Shown here one piece after another: positions 1 through 6,739 of a stretch of 64,000 nt of DNA. Numbering within the stretch: position 1 is the first letter of the stretch; the number at the start of each line of letters is the position of its first letter. The notes under the pieces are model-generated. The model was not told where the DNA came from and did no database searches. It was given only the letters and a program-made list of their open reading frames with translations. Both the position numbers and the translations under genes were made by a program. Location of the stretch: contig NZ_AYKS02000074.1 of assembly GCF_000496755.2 (NCBI RefSeq), forward strand, positions 1 to 64,000, written 5' to 3'. Source of the DNA: Serratia sp. DD3. GTDB lineage: Bacteria; Pseudomonadota; Gammaproteobacteria; Enterobacterales; Enterobacteriaceae.

Positions 1-216
1 AGCCATCATGGCACTCGATAATCCCATGAAAAAATAATTATTTTGTGTTGTTACATATATTGGCATAATGTTTTTCTGCTAAATTATTTTATTCCAATAT
101 ACAATATGTATATTGATTGATTTTAAAGCGGGTTATAAATGGTGCGTGGAATAAGTTTTTACACAAGGTATAATATCTTTGATACTGTATCTACCTGCAG
201 TATGTTCAGTGGGTAG
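1..216. other. AT-rich flank, no gene seen
   Basis: This is the left edge of the window. It is AT-rich and contains no open frame or motif that I can assign. It lies downstream of the first minus-strand regulator gene. Confidence 0.5.
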
Positions 217-615
217 TTAGCTATCTGCCACAATGGTTTCACTATAAAGTTGAGTGATACTTTCTTCTTTCAATCGATATCCTCTACTACGTATAGTCAG
301 TATAAAATCTTCTGCTAAACCAATCTGGTTTAGTTTATCTCTTAACTCCTTCGTCACCTGGTTTAGTCGTTTGTAAGATGAAATAAGCCCACGCTTATCC
401 CAGACTTCACTTAAAATATTTTCATAGGGAATAACCGTTTGTTTAGCATTCTCGAGTAGGTAAATAAACAACGCCATCGAGGTTTCACTTAAAAATACGG
501 CTTCTGACATATAATAGTTCTGCTTTTGAAGTGCATATATGCGTGAAACGGTTCTTTGTTCAATGTCGACACGAATTTCACTCCCAATAAGGTAACCATA
601 AATATTTTTATGCAT
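217..615 (-). CDS. Stand-alone winged-helix regulator (CadC/OmpR-type DNA-binding domain)
   Basis: This is a 133-aa cytoplasmic protein made almost only of a Trans_reg_C-type winged-helix domain. The signature is a helix ending in ILSEVWDKRGL, a recognition helix around SSYKRLNQV, and the wing motif TIRSRGYRL near residues 107-115. There is no transmembrane segment, unlike CadC or ToxR. I start it at the ATG at 615, which has GGAG upstream and matches the start of its paralogue at 1486; an upstream in-frame ATG has no ribosome site. The two paralogues are transcribed divergently and are clearly homologous. It probably regulates the neighbouring fimbrial or regulator genes, but that is inference from position. 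No exact family name is recognised. Confidence 0.75.
   Translation of the reverse strand: MHKNIYGYLIGSEIRVDIEQRTVSRIYALQKQNYYMSEAVFLSETSMALFIYLLENAKQTVIPYENILSEVWDKRGLISSYKRLNQVTKELRDKLNQIGLAEDFILTIRSRGYRLKEESITQLYSETIVADS
381..409. repeat. 29-bp inverted repeat, copy 1 (within wHTH gene)
   Basis: This stretch is the exact reverse complement of 1692-1720. It encodes the conserved WDKRGL region of the winged-helix domain in both divergent paralogues. Surrounding codons have diverged, so perfect identity over 29 bp is notable. Gene conversion or strong constraint could explain it. Confidence 0.85.
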
Positions 616-1257
616 AGCGACGCTCCAGTAATTCCTCATGGATTAGATGATTATTGAATCGAATTTATTGAATAATCAAATAGATGATGGTGGTAATAAA
701 GGTAAGATTAATCTTAATTCGGGCCTATTATCGCAACATGAAGCGGGTAAAAAAACCCACAAAGACAATTGACCCCTGTGATTCTTTATCTGGTAAAGGT
801 GATGGAAATTCTCTTATGTAAAATAATTACCTTTGTTTTACAAAAAAAATGGAGTTTATCCCTGCCTTTTGAGTGATTGGTAGGTGGGTTATATTCACCA
901 ATTTAATTAAATTTTAAGGTTATCGTCCTGTTAATTTTTGGTATCAAAAATGTTTACACCAAAAAGGAGCTATTGAACCGGAAATACACCTCGTCAGCAT
1001 GGAATGAGTGAGATAAGAGTCATTAGGGTTAAACAGATGAAAATTGTAAAGGCCATTAAATACCCAGGAGAAGGGGAATCTCAAGGAGTAAAAATCTCTC
1101 AATAAAGGGGAGTGCAAATTTTTAAATCAACTTAAGAGCCTTTTAAGATCATCCAAACCACATAACTAATTGATTTTATGTTATTTTTTTCTTTCTCATT
1201 GAGCGGGTGTTTTGTGCTTAATTAATGAACTAAATATATATTATATAAAATACCTTG

Positions 1258-1273
1258 TGTGATAATAATCACA
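1258..1273. promoter_or_regulatory. Candidate CRP (cAMP receptor protein) binding site
   Basis: The sequence TGTGA-TAATAA-TCACA matches the core CRP consensus TGTGA-N6-TCACA perfectly. It lies about 213 bp upstream of the start at 1486. That is far for a class I activator site, so it may act with other factors or on an unseen promoter. Confidence 0.55.
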
Positions 1274-1360
1274 TCAATAGGTTAGCCATATAGACTAATA
1301 AAATATTGATATGCCACCCCCAGTAATATCTAACAAGGTTATGAATTATCGGGGGGCGGG

Positions 1361-1400
1361 GTTTTTATAGCGTAAATAGTGGTTTTATAGCGCAAATAGT
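1361..1400. repeat. 20-bp tandem direct repeat upstream of wHTH gene
   Basis: Two adjacent 20-bp units (1361-1380 and 1381-1400) agree at 18 of 20 positions and share the core TTTTATAGCG-AAATAGT. A 20-bp period is close to two helical turns, so both units would face the same side of the DNA. This suits a tandem binding site for a winged-helix regulator, possibly autoregulation. That role is inference. Confidence 0.6.
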
Positions 1401-1413
1401 ATTGATGTTCTGT

Positions 1414-1429
1414 TGTTGTAAATACAACA
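1414..1429. promoter_or_regulatory. 16-bp perfect palindrome, possible operator
   Basis: TGTTGTA-AA-TACAACA is a perfect palindrome 57 to 72 bp upstream of the ATG at 1486. It could be an operator for a dimeric regulator. No named regulator is recognised. Confidence 0.4.
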
Positions 1430-1485
1430 GATATAGGCATTAGTCTTTGAGGGATCACGAGTAAAATTTGTGGTTAGGTTTGATT

Positions 1486-1905
1486 ATGAGTATTTATATT
1501 CACAGTTATATTATTGACAATGAAGTTAGAGTTGATGTTGAACAAATGGTGGTGGCGCGTATATTTTCATCACGTAAAGCCAATTATTATTCTGCCGAGG
1601 CGGTCTTTCTCGGGGAAACAGCAATGAAGCTGTTTGCATTTCTTCTTGAACGCTCCAAGCAGAGTATTGTGTTATATGATGATATTTTAGATGAAGTCTG
1701 GGATAAGCGTGGGCTTATTTCTTCTTATAAACGTTTGAGCCAGGTAATGATGGGGTTAAAGGCAAAGCTGCAGGATCTCGGCTTGGCGGATGACTTTATC
1801 CGCACTGTTCGTGGCAAGGGGTATCGCGTGAAGGATATGGATATTCTGCCTCTATATAGTATGCCGATGATCAATGAAAATGATATCGTTGGCAATGGCT
1901 GTTAG
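1486..1905 (+). CDS. Stand-alone winged-helix regulator, paralogue of the gene at 217-615
   Basis: This 139-aa protein aligns along its length with the divergent gene at 217-615. It shares EVWDKRGLISSYKRL and the wing motif TVRGKGYRV. It is a Trans_reg_C winged helix with no transmembrane segment, so it should act as a soluble DNA-binding protein. I chose the ATG at 1486, which matches the paralogue start; an in-frame TTG lies 18 bp upstream at 1468. The upstream region has a CRP-like site, tandem 20-bp repeats and a palindrome, so the gene is probably regulated at transcription. It converges on the PsaF-like gene at 1999. Its target is unknown; linkage suggests the fimbrial cluster. Confidence 0.78.
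   Translation: MSIYIHSYIIDNEVRVDVEQMVVARIFSSRKANYYSAEAVFLGETAMKLFAFLLERSKQSIVLYDDILDEVWDKRGLISSYKRLSQVMMGLKAKLQDLGLADDFIRTVRGKGYRVKDMDILPLYSMPMINENDIVGNGC
1692..1720. repeat. 29-bp inverted repeat, copy 2 (within wHTH gene)
   Basis: This is the exact reverse complement of 381-409. The two copies flank about 1.28 kb in inverted orientation. Confidence 0.85.
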
Positions 1906-1998
1906 CCGTAGTTGAATTTTAAGTCGGCAGTGAGCAGCTTTACACTATCTAAAAAATCATTGAAATTGGCTGTAATAGATAAACTAACGAGTTTAACC

Positions 1999-2511
1999 TT
2001 ACTTGTTAAGTATGGCTTCGCTATTATTGCAATAGCCAAAGGGAATGACATTACTGGAAATAAGATGGTTTCCATCATGTTCAGGGGTGATTCTAAAAGT
2101 TAAAATATCGGGGTTTATAAAATGGGTATATATCATACTTCGCATAAATGGAGATAGATTTTTGGGCAGCACATCTTCGACATTTTTATTCATTGTGTCT
2201 GTGATTTTTAAAACATACTCGTTATTCTTTGGTGATGAGTAGGAGAAGGCTAGGCGTTGAGATATGGGGAACTTTGTATCATCTGTTGTATTTACAATCG
2301 CATTTATATTCATATTTCCTTTTGGCTTGATAAAAGAGATGCTAACGACAGCATTAATTTTTTCCTCTCCAAGGTCACTTTCATAGCTAGCATTTAATAT
2401 AATGTGGCACTTCATGTTCTCGATTTTTTTTTGAGTGTGAAAATCATATAAAAATCCCAACCCTACACCGGAGCCTAGTAGAAGTAAAATAATTAATGGC
2501 ATTAATTTCAT
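1999..2511 (-). CDS. Membrane-anchored periplasmic partner of a ToxR-like regulator (PsaF/MyfF-like)
   Basis: The 170-aa protein has a short N-terminal hydrophobic segment (about residues 4-21, LIILLLLGSG) and a hydrophilic remainder predicted to lie in the periplasm. It has only two cysteines, one near residue 35 and one near 161, which could form a disulfide. It starts 4 bp after the stop of the membrane-bound winged-helix gene, so the two are cotranscribed. The layout of a ToxR-like regulator followed by a small single-pass periplasmic protein matches PsaE-PsaF and MyfE-MyfF of yersiniae and ToxR-ToxS in vibrios, where the second protein stabilises or activates the first. I recognise the arrangement and size, not strong sequence identity. 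Confidence 0.6.
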   Translation of the reverse strand: MKLMPLIILLLLGSGVGLGFLYDFHTQKKIENMKCHIILNASYESDLGEEKINAVVSISFIKPKGNMNINAIVNTTDDTKFPISQRLAFSYSSPKNNEYVLKITDTMNKNVEDVLPKNLSPFMRSMIYTHFINPDILTFRITPEHDGNHLISSNVIPFGYCNNSEAILNK

Positions 2512-2515
2512 TGGA

Positions 2516-3283
2516 TTACCTCAAGTCAGCCATAAAGTAAGAAATACACGCATCACTTTCTTTATAATTCGTCTCACATGCAATAAGTGATGTGCGATTT
2601 AAGAATGGAAGTGTAGAGTAATATATCTTCTGTGGCTGGCTACAGTTTACATTGTTTTTTATAATGTCTTTTTTCACATCATCCAGCGTTGTGCGTGATG
2701 TGAAAGTAAATATTTCACACTTGTCGATATCTCCAATACCGTGGTATTGCGATAAACTGGTATTTTTAGCCGAGTTAGAGTTAAGTAACCAGATGGTGAT
2801 AAAAAATGTCACCAAGAAGGTTAATAGAGATAGGAAAGTAATAGTCGCTAGTCGATATTTGCTATTTCCCCTGGCAATATTTATTATTTTTTCCCATGCA
2901 GGCTTGCTTGCCGATGGTTCTGATGGCGTGACTTCTTCTTCAGGGTAAACATTAAAGGTTAAATTAATTTCATTTGATATACTGACCCCACGCCTTGGAA
3001 TGGTGATGATAACTTCACGATCAAAACCAACTTCCTCGAAGGCTCGGCGCAGCATAGCGATGTGCTGGTAGAAGGTATTGGCCGTAATTTCAAGGCCATC
3101 ATTTTCCCATACATTTTCAAAGAAATCATTTTGTGGTATTAAGTCGGGATGGCGTTCTATTAATAAAGCTAAACATTTATTGGTGCGAGAATAGAGCGTG
3201 ACTTTTTTCTCTGGTTGACTAATGTTATACAGCAACGCGAGTTGACTGTTGTAAGCGATAACATTATCGAAAAAAACCAACAT
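2516..3283 (-). CDS. ToxR/PsaE-like transmembrane winged-helix transcription activator
   Basis: The protein is 255 aa from the ATG at 3283, which follows a strong AAGGAGG site; the open frame extends 37 codons further upstream without a good site. Residues about 1-107 form a cytoplasmic winged helix (VWENDG, QHIAMLRRAF, TIPRRGV). A proline- and glutamate-rich linker follows, then one transmembrane helix at about 147-167 (ITFLSLLTFLVTFF). A periplasmic tail of about 88 residues contains four cysteines. This is the ToxR, TcpP and PsaE/MyfE architecture, in which a membrane-bound regulator reads external conditions and binds DNA directly. Together with its partner at 1999-2511 it lies just downstream of the fimbrial operon on the same strand, so the fimbrial genes are the likely target. 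Confidence 0.72.
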   Translation of the reverse strand: MLVFFDNVIAYNSQLALLYNISQPEKKVTLYSRTNKCLALLIERHPDLIPQNDFFENVWENDGLEITANTFYQHIAMLRRAFEEVGFDREVIITIPRRGVSISNEINLTFNVYPEEEVTPSEPSASKPAWEKIINIARGNSKYRLATITFLSLLTFLVTFFITIWLLNSNSAKNTSLSQYHGIGDIDKCEIFTFTSRTTLDDVKKDIIKNNVNCSQPQKIYYSTLPFLNRTSLIACETNYKESDACISYFMADLR

Positions 3284-3824
3284 TACGATCCTCCTTTTTA
3301 CTGAACAAACCAAACTGTGCTGTAAAAATAGGCAGATAAATTGTTTGGCTACATGTGTCTCAAAACTACGATGTCCAAGATTGTTACCACACATTTCGCA
3401 GGGCAGAAAATGTACAATAGTCTAAGAACTCGCTAAAAACCTCCCTAATACAGCTAAAAAATCTGTAGTCTAAGACCGCGAGAGTATATACCTGATTCGA
3501 CTGCTGTACTAGCCAAGTAAATAAACCATGTTAATAACCGCATGTTATATAATGGTTTTTATAAAAAACATCTGCGATGAGGGGCATAAATCAACCCTAG
3601 TAACTGTGTGATTATTTGATGCATCGATATTTTGGCCTTTTACAGGGGCAGTAAACGATGTTAGGAAAATGAGTGTTTTACTGTGTGGTTTTAGAGGAGA
3701 TTTTTTATCATCATATTGACTAAAATAAATTAATCATGATTGTCAAAACACCAGAGCCGTTAACGTCATTACTCTAATATTACCTTGATTCCGGTCTGGC
3801 ATAGTTTCGTTTCGTAGAATTGAG
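3284..3824. other. 541-bp intergenic region between fimbrial operon and ToxR-like pair
   Basis: No gene is seen. It should hold the promoter of the PsaE-like gene and the end of the fimbrial transcript. The decamer TAGTCTAAGA occurs twice (3418-3427 and 3466-3475, 48 bp apart), each followed within about 30 bp by a CTAAAAA-like string. These are 135 to 190 bp upstream of the regulator start and may be binding sites. Confidence 0.45.
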
Positions 3825-4379
3825 TTATTGATAGGTTATCGCCATAGTGGCGGTTGCGTTAAAATTTCCTGTAGCTAAAGCGGTTGTCCCATTTTTATAA
3901 GGCACACTGGTAAAGGTAAAGTTGCTGTTGGCATTATTAATGTTGGTCATCCCTTGGTTAATAGGAAAGCCATTGCCCGCGCCATTTAATGGTAATGGAA
4001 AGCTACTATTTACCGAGGCTCCCATATATAAGGCGATACCAAAGTTCTGGTTGCTACCCGCACTGGCTTGTAAAACGTTACTGGGGGCGCCAGTCAGTTG
4101 AGTCGCTATAACTTGAACATAGGGGGTGCCCCGGTAGTAGCTACAACTGATTGGTACGGTGGTCGATTTTGCACCGTTAACCCCATTGACATTCGCGACA
4201 GCAATATCGCCAAAATTAACAGAAATAGCGTTACCTCCATTAATATTACAAGGAGGGATGTAGACAGTACCAGAGATATTAATCATGATATCTACAGCGT
4301 AGCTAGGCACTGAAGTTAGCAGTGATGCCCCCATCACAAACAAACTGACAGGGAGTTTAAACCAGAACTTTTTTTCCAT
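3825..4379 (-). CDS. Fimbrial minor subunit (pilin domain)
   Basis: The 184-aa precursor has a signal peptide of about 28 residues (ending SYA) and one pilin domain. Two cysteines (IPPCNING and ISCSYYRG) fit the conserved pilin disulfide. The C terminus ends AITYQ, the pattern with a penultimate tyrosine used in donor-strand exchange with the chaperone. It is the last gene of the fimbrial operon and is clearly related to its upstream neighbour (both contain GTPYV and APSN motifs and the same spacing), so the two arose by duplication. It has no N-terminal lectin domain, so it is not a typical two-domain tip adhesin, although it sits where one would be expected. Confidence 0.8.
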   Translation of the reverse strand: MEKKFWFKLPVSLFVMGASLLTSVPSYAVDIMINISGTVYIPPCNINGGNAISVNFGDIAVANVNGVNGAKSTTVPISCSYYRGTPYVQVIATQLTGAPSNVLQASAGSNQNFGIALYMGASVNSSFPLPLNGAGNGFPINQGMTNINNANSNFTFTSVPYKNGTTALATGNFNATATMAITYQ

Positions 4380-4468
4380 GATATATCAATATCCAGTCAG
4401 GTTGATTTTTAAGGAATTTAAATAGTTATACTTATTAGACAATAAGTTGCACATATTCATTAGAGGAT

Positions 4469-4476
4469 CCCCCCCC
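4469..4476. repeat. Homopolymeric C tract (8 C)
   Basis: Eight consecutive C residues lie in the 141-bp gap between two fimbrial subunit genes, about 90 bp upstream of the start at 4379. On the coding strand this is a G8 run. Such tracts can slip, but this one is outside a coding region. Confidence 0.4.
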
Positions 4477-4520
4477 TAGTTGTCCACATGCAACTTCAAT
4501 AAGTATACTGAGGCATCCGT

Positions 4521-5066
4521 TTACTGGTAAATAATCGCAATGGATGCCGAAGCAGTAAAAGTCCCTGCTGCCAGTCTCGTATAATCAGACGTTACTGGTG
4601 CTGCAGTCAGGGTAAATGTACGGTTACTGCCAGTCCCTGTCATACCATTGGTCGCTGCATAGCCAACACCACCACCTGCTCCCAATAGCAATCTCCTATT
4701 TGCATCAATCCCAGTACCTTGATAAAGCGCAATACCCAATGCAGTCTGGTTGGTGGCTAAAATATTACTTGGTGCAGCTTGCCCGGTCATTACTGTACCG
4801 CCAATCAGCACGTAAGGTGTACCAACGCTATAGGGGCAATTAAGTGTAATGGCTTGGGTCACTGCATTGGTACCTGGGCTGGCAATAGTGCTGACCCTTT
4901 GAATCTCCATTGATGGAAAAACAATAGAAATATCAGTATTGTTATTGACTACGCAATTAGGGATAATCAGAGTTCCGCTAAATCTCAGGTCCACAGCACT
5001 TGCCTGAAATGATATGCAGAATGCACTGGCATAAATCATTTTTTTCAAAATATTTTTCTGTTTCAT
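4521..5066 (-). CDS. Fimbrial minor subunit (pilin domain)
   Basis: The 181-aa precursor has a signal peptide ending near ASA (residue 24), a single pilin domain with two cysteines (IPNCVVNN and LNCPYS), and the C-terminal AIIYQ donor-strand motif. It resembles the gene at 3825-4379 more than the other subunits. Its start follows the stop of the subunit at 5079 by 12 bp, so it is cotranscribed. In Pap-like systems, subunits encoded after the chaperone form the tip fibre or adaptors. That role is inferred here. Confidence 0.8.
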   Translation of the reverse strand: MKQKNILKKMIYASAFCISFQASAVDLRFSGTLIIPNCVVNNNTDISIVFPSMEIQRVSTIASPGTNAVTQAITLNCPYSVGTPYVLIGGTVMTGQAAPSNILATNQTALGIALYQGTGIDANRRLLLGAGGGVGYAATNGMTGTGSNRTFTLTAAPVTSDYTRLAAGTFTASASIAIIYQ

Positions 5067-5078
5067 GATGATATCAAC

Positions 5079-5636
5079 TCATTGGTAAGATAGTTCAAAT
5101 TGTACTGTTGCCATATAAACACCCGGGGCAACACTCCTGTTTTGTACAGCCTCAGATGTGGCCTGAACAAAAGCTTTAAAAGGTAATCTGACCTGATCAC
5201 TGTTTACTAAGAGACCCTGGCCGGTGACCGTACCTATTGGTAGTAATGTTTGCCCATCGGTATCAATAATCCCGATAGCCAGTTTCCCCGCATTATTGCC
5301 TTGCACCGCGACATAACCAGGTAATGCTGATTCAGTTGTTCCGCGAAATGTGATTTTAACCAGTTTACCCAACGTACTGGCATAGCAATGAACCAGGTTA
5401 ATGGCGAACGCTACACTAGGTGTCTTGGCAGGTAATACCCAAAAATCACGATATGGTCGTGTAGGAAATATTACTTCTTGCTGCAGGCTGTCGTTATCAA
5501 TGGTACAAGGGCGATCAAATAATTCACCGCTGAATTGCATTTGACTATTGCTTTCGGCGTGGGCAGGTGAGAGGCTCAACATCAATATAGCCAATCCAGC
5601 CATGATAAATTTTATTACCCTTGCACTATATTGCAT
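5079..5636 (-). CDS. Fimbrial minor subunit (adaptor-like pilin)
   Basis: The protein is 185 aa from the ATG at 5636, which has a GAGG site; an in-frame GTG at 5651 is less likely. It has a signal peptide ending AHA, then MQFSGELFDRPCTID, the typical start of a pilin domain with its first cysteine. A second cysteine follows in NLVHCYAS, and the C terminus is ELSYQ. It lies between the chaperone and the two terminal pilins. By position it resembles the PapJ, PapK or FimF/G group. The exact role cannot be told from sequence alone. Confidence 0.78.
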   Translation of the reverse strand: MQYSARVIKFIMAGLAILMLSLSPAHAESNSQMQFSGELFDRPCTIDNDSLQQEVIFPTRPYRDFWVLPAKTPSVAFAINLVHCYASTLGKLVKITFRGTTESALPGYVAVQGNNAGKLAIGIIDTDGQTLLPIGTVTGQGLLVNSDQVRLPFKAFVQATSEAVQNRSVAPGVYMATVQFELSYQ

Positions 5637-5921
5637 AAATACCTCGCGCACTTATTTTATTCAGATTTCAGAGCAGCCCTTGGTGGTCTACCTCCTGACT
5701 GATTTTTATTTTGGTTGCTAACCAATAGCAACTTGAGCAAACAGTAGTACCTGTTTTTATGTTGTAATAACGTAAAGCCCCCTCTACTTTTGATGGCTAT
5801 CTACTTTGCTTTTATTACAACTATTTCAATGCTTTTAATATCAGCTGATATAATATGAATACTTCTTTTTTTGTGTCAATCCGCTAATATCCATTAGTTA
5901 ACAACCTGTTAAAGGATAACA

Positions 5922-6653
5922 TTACCCTTTAAGCACGGTACAACGTGCAGCACTACAGCTGAATTTTAAAACTGGGCGGCCACCGTAGTCATCAATGTAA
6001 GTTAGATGCGGAGTGGAGTAACCACCTGATTTTACATTCATATTAGACTTTGGAGCTAACATGACTGACTGAAACTCACCCTCATCAGCCTCTTTTTTAC
6101 TGTTACCCATGCCAATGACTGTAACGTAGTAAGGTGTTGGGTTTTCAATACGGTATCCATCAGCCACTTTATTTAATACTAACTGATCCTGCCAGACAGT
6201 ATTTGGCGTAGTCATAATGGACTTTGGCCGATAGAATAATTTTATCTTGGTCTGTAGTGCTATTTGTAGCACGTTCGCTTTTTCACTTTTTGGTGGAATT
6301 TCACGCAGGTTAAAATAAAATAGTGACTCCCTGTCTTGAGGTAATTGACTGATCTCTGGTGTCGAGATAACCCTGATTGCTGCTTTTTCTTGCGGTTCAA
6401 GACGTTGTACCGGCGGTGTTACCAGCAATGGACCAGTTGTTATTTTAACTTGTTTTTCATCTTCCAACCATGTTTGAGCCAGATAGGGTAACTGGCTATT
6501 ATCATTAGATATGTTGACTGAAACGGATTTTTCTCCACCATCAAAAACGACCCGTGTACGATCCAATGAAATTGCCGCATGGGCTGCAGGCCCTAGCGCG
6601 ATCACCCCAGCTATGATTAATAGAATGCTAGTGATACTTGATACTTTTGACAT
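5922..6653 (-). CDS. Periplasmic fimbrial chaperone (PapD/FimC family)
   Basis: The 243-aa precursor has a signal peptide of about 26 residues ending AHA, followed by AISLDRTRVVFDGGEKSV, the classic first strand of PapD-like chaperones. Other family signatures are YLAQTWLED, PPVQRLEP, FYFNLREIPP and LQTKIKLFYRP. The conserved arginine near the start of the mature protein and the lysine in QTKIKLF bind the C terminus of pilin subunits. It folds and delivers subunits to the usher by donor-strand complementation. It lies downstream of the usher, as papD lies downstream of papC; in fim-type operons the chaperone usually comes first. Confidence 0.93.
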   Translation of the reverse strand: MSKVSSITSILLIIAGVIALGPAAHAAISLDRTRVVFDGGEKSVSVNISNDNSQLPYLAQTWLEDEKQVKITTGPLLVTPPVQRLEPQEKAAIRVISTPEISQLPQDRESLFYFNLREIPPKSEKANVLQIALQTKIKLFYRPKSIMTTPNTVWQDQLVLNKVADGYRIENPTPYYVTVIGMGNSKKEADEGEFQSVMLAPKSNMNVKSGGYSTPHLTYIDDYGGRPVLKFSCSAARCTVLKG

Positions 6654-6739
6654 AAAAACTCCACATAAAGATTCAGTCTTGCAAAATAGAGATTAATTTT
6701 GATGCAAACAGGGACTAGTGATAAAGTCTCCTCTTTCCA

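Larger units (their letters stand above)
616..1485. other. 870-bp divergent intergenic region between the two wHTH paralogues
   Basis: No coding frame is supported here. The region is AT-rich and is the shared upstream region of two divergent regulator genes. Its right half contains a perfect CRP-type palindrome, a 20-bp tandem repeat and a 16-bp palindrome, listed separately. Its length is generous for two small genes and suggests complex regulation. Confidence 0.6.

Noticed and set aside
1912..2242. Small plus-strand frames over the PsaF-like gene.
   Set aside because: They overlap a better supported minus-strand gene and have no motif or ribosome site.
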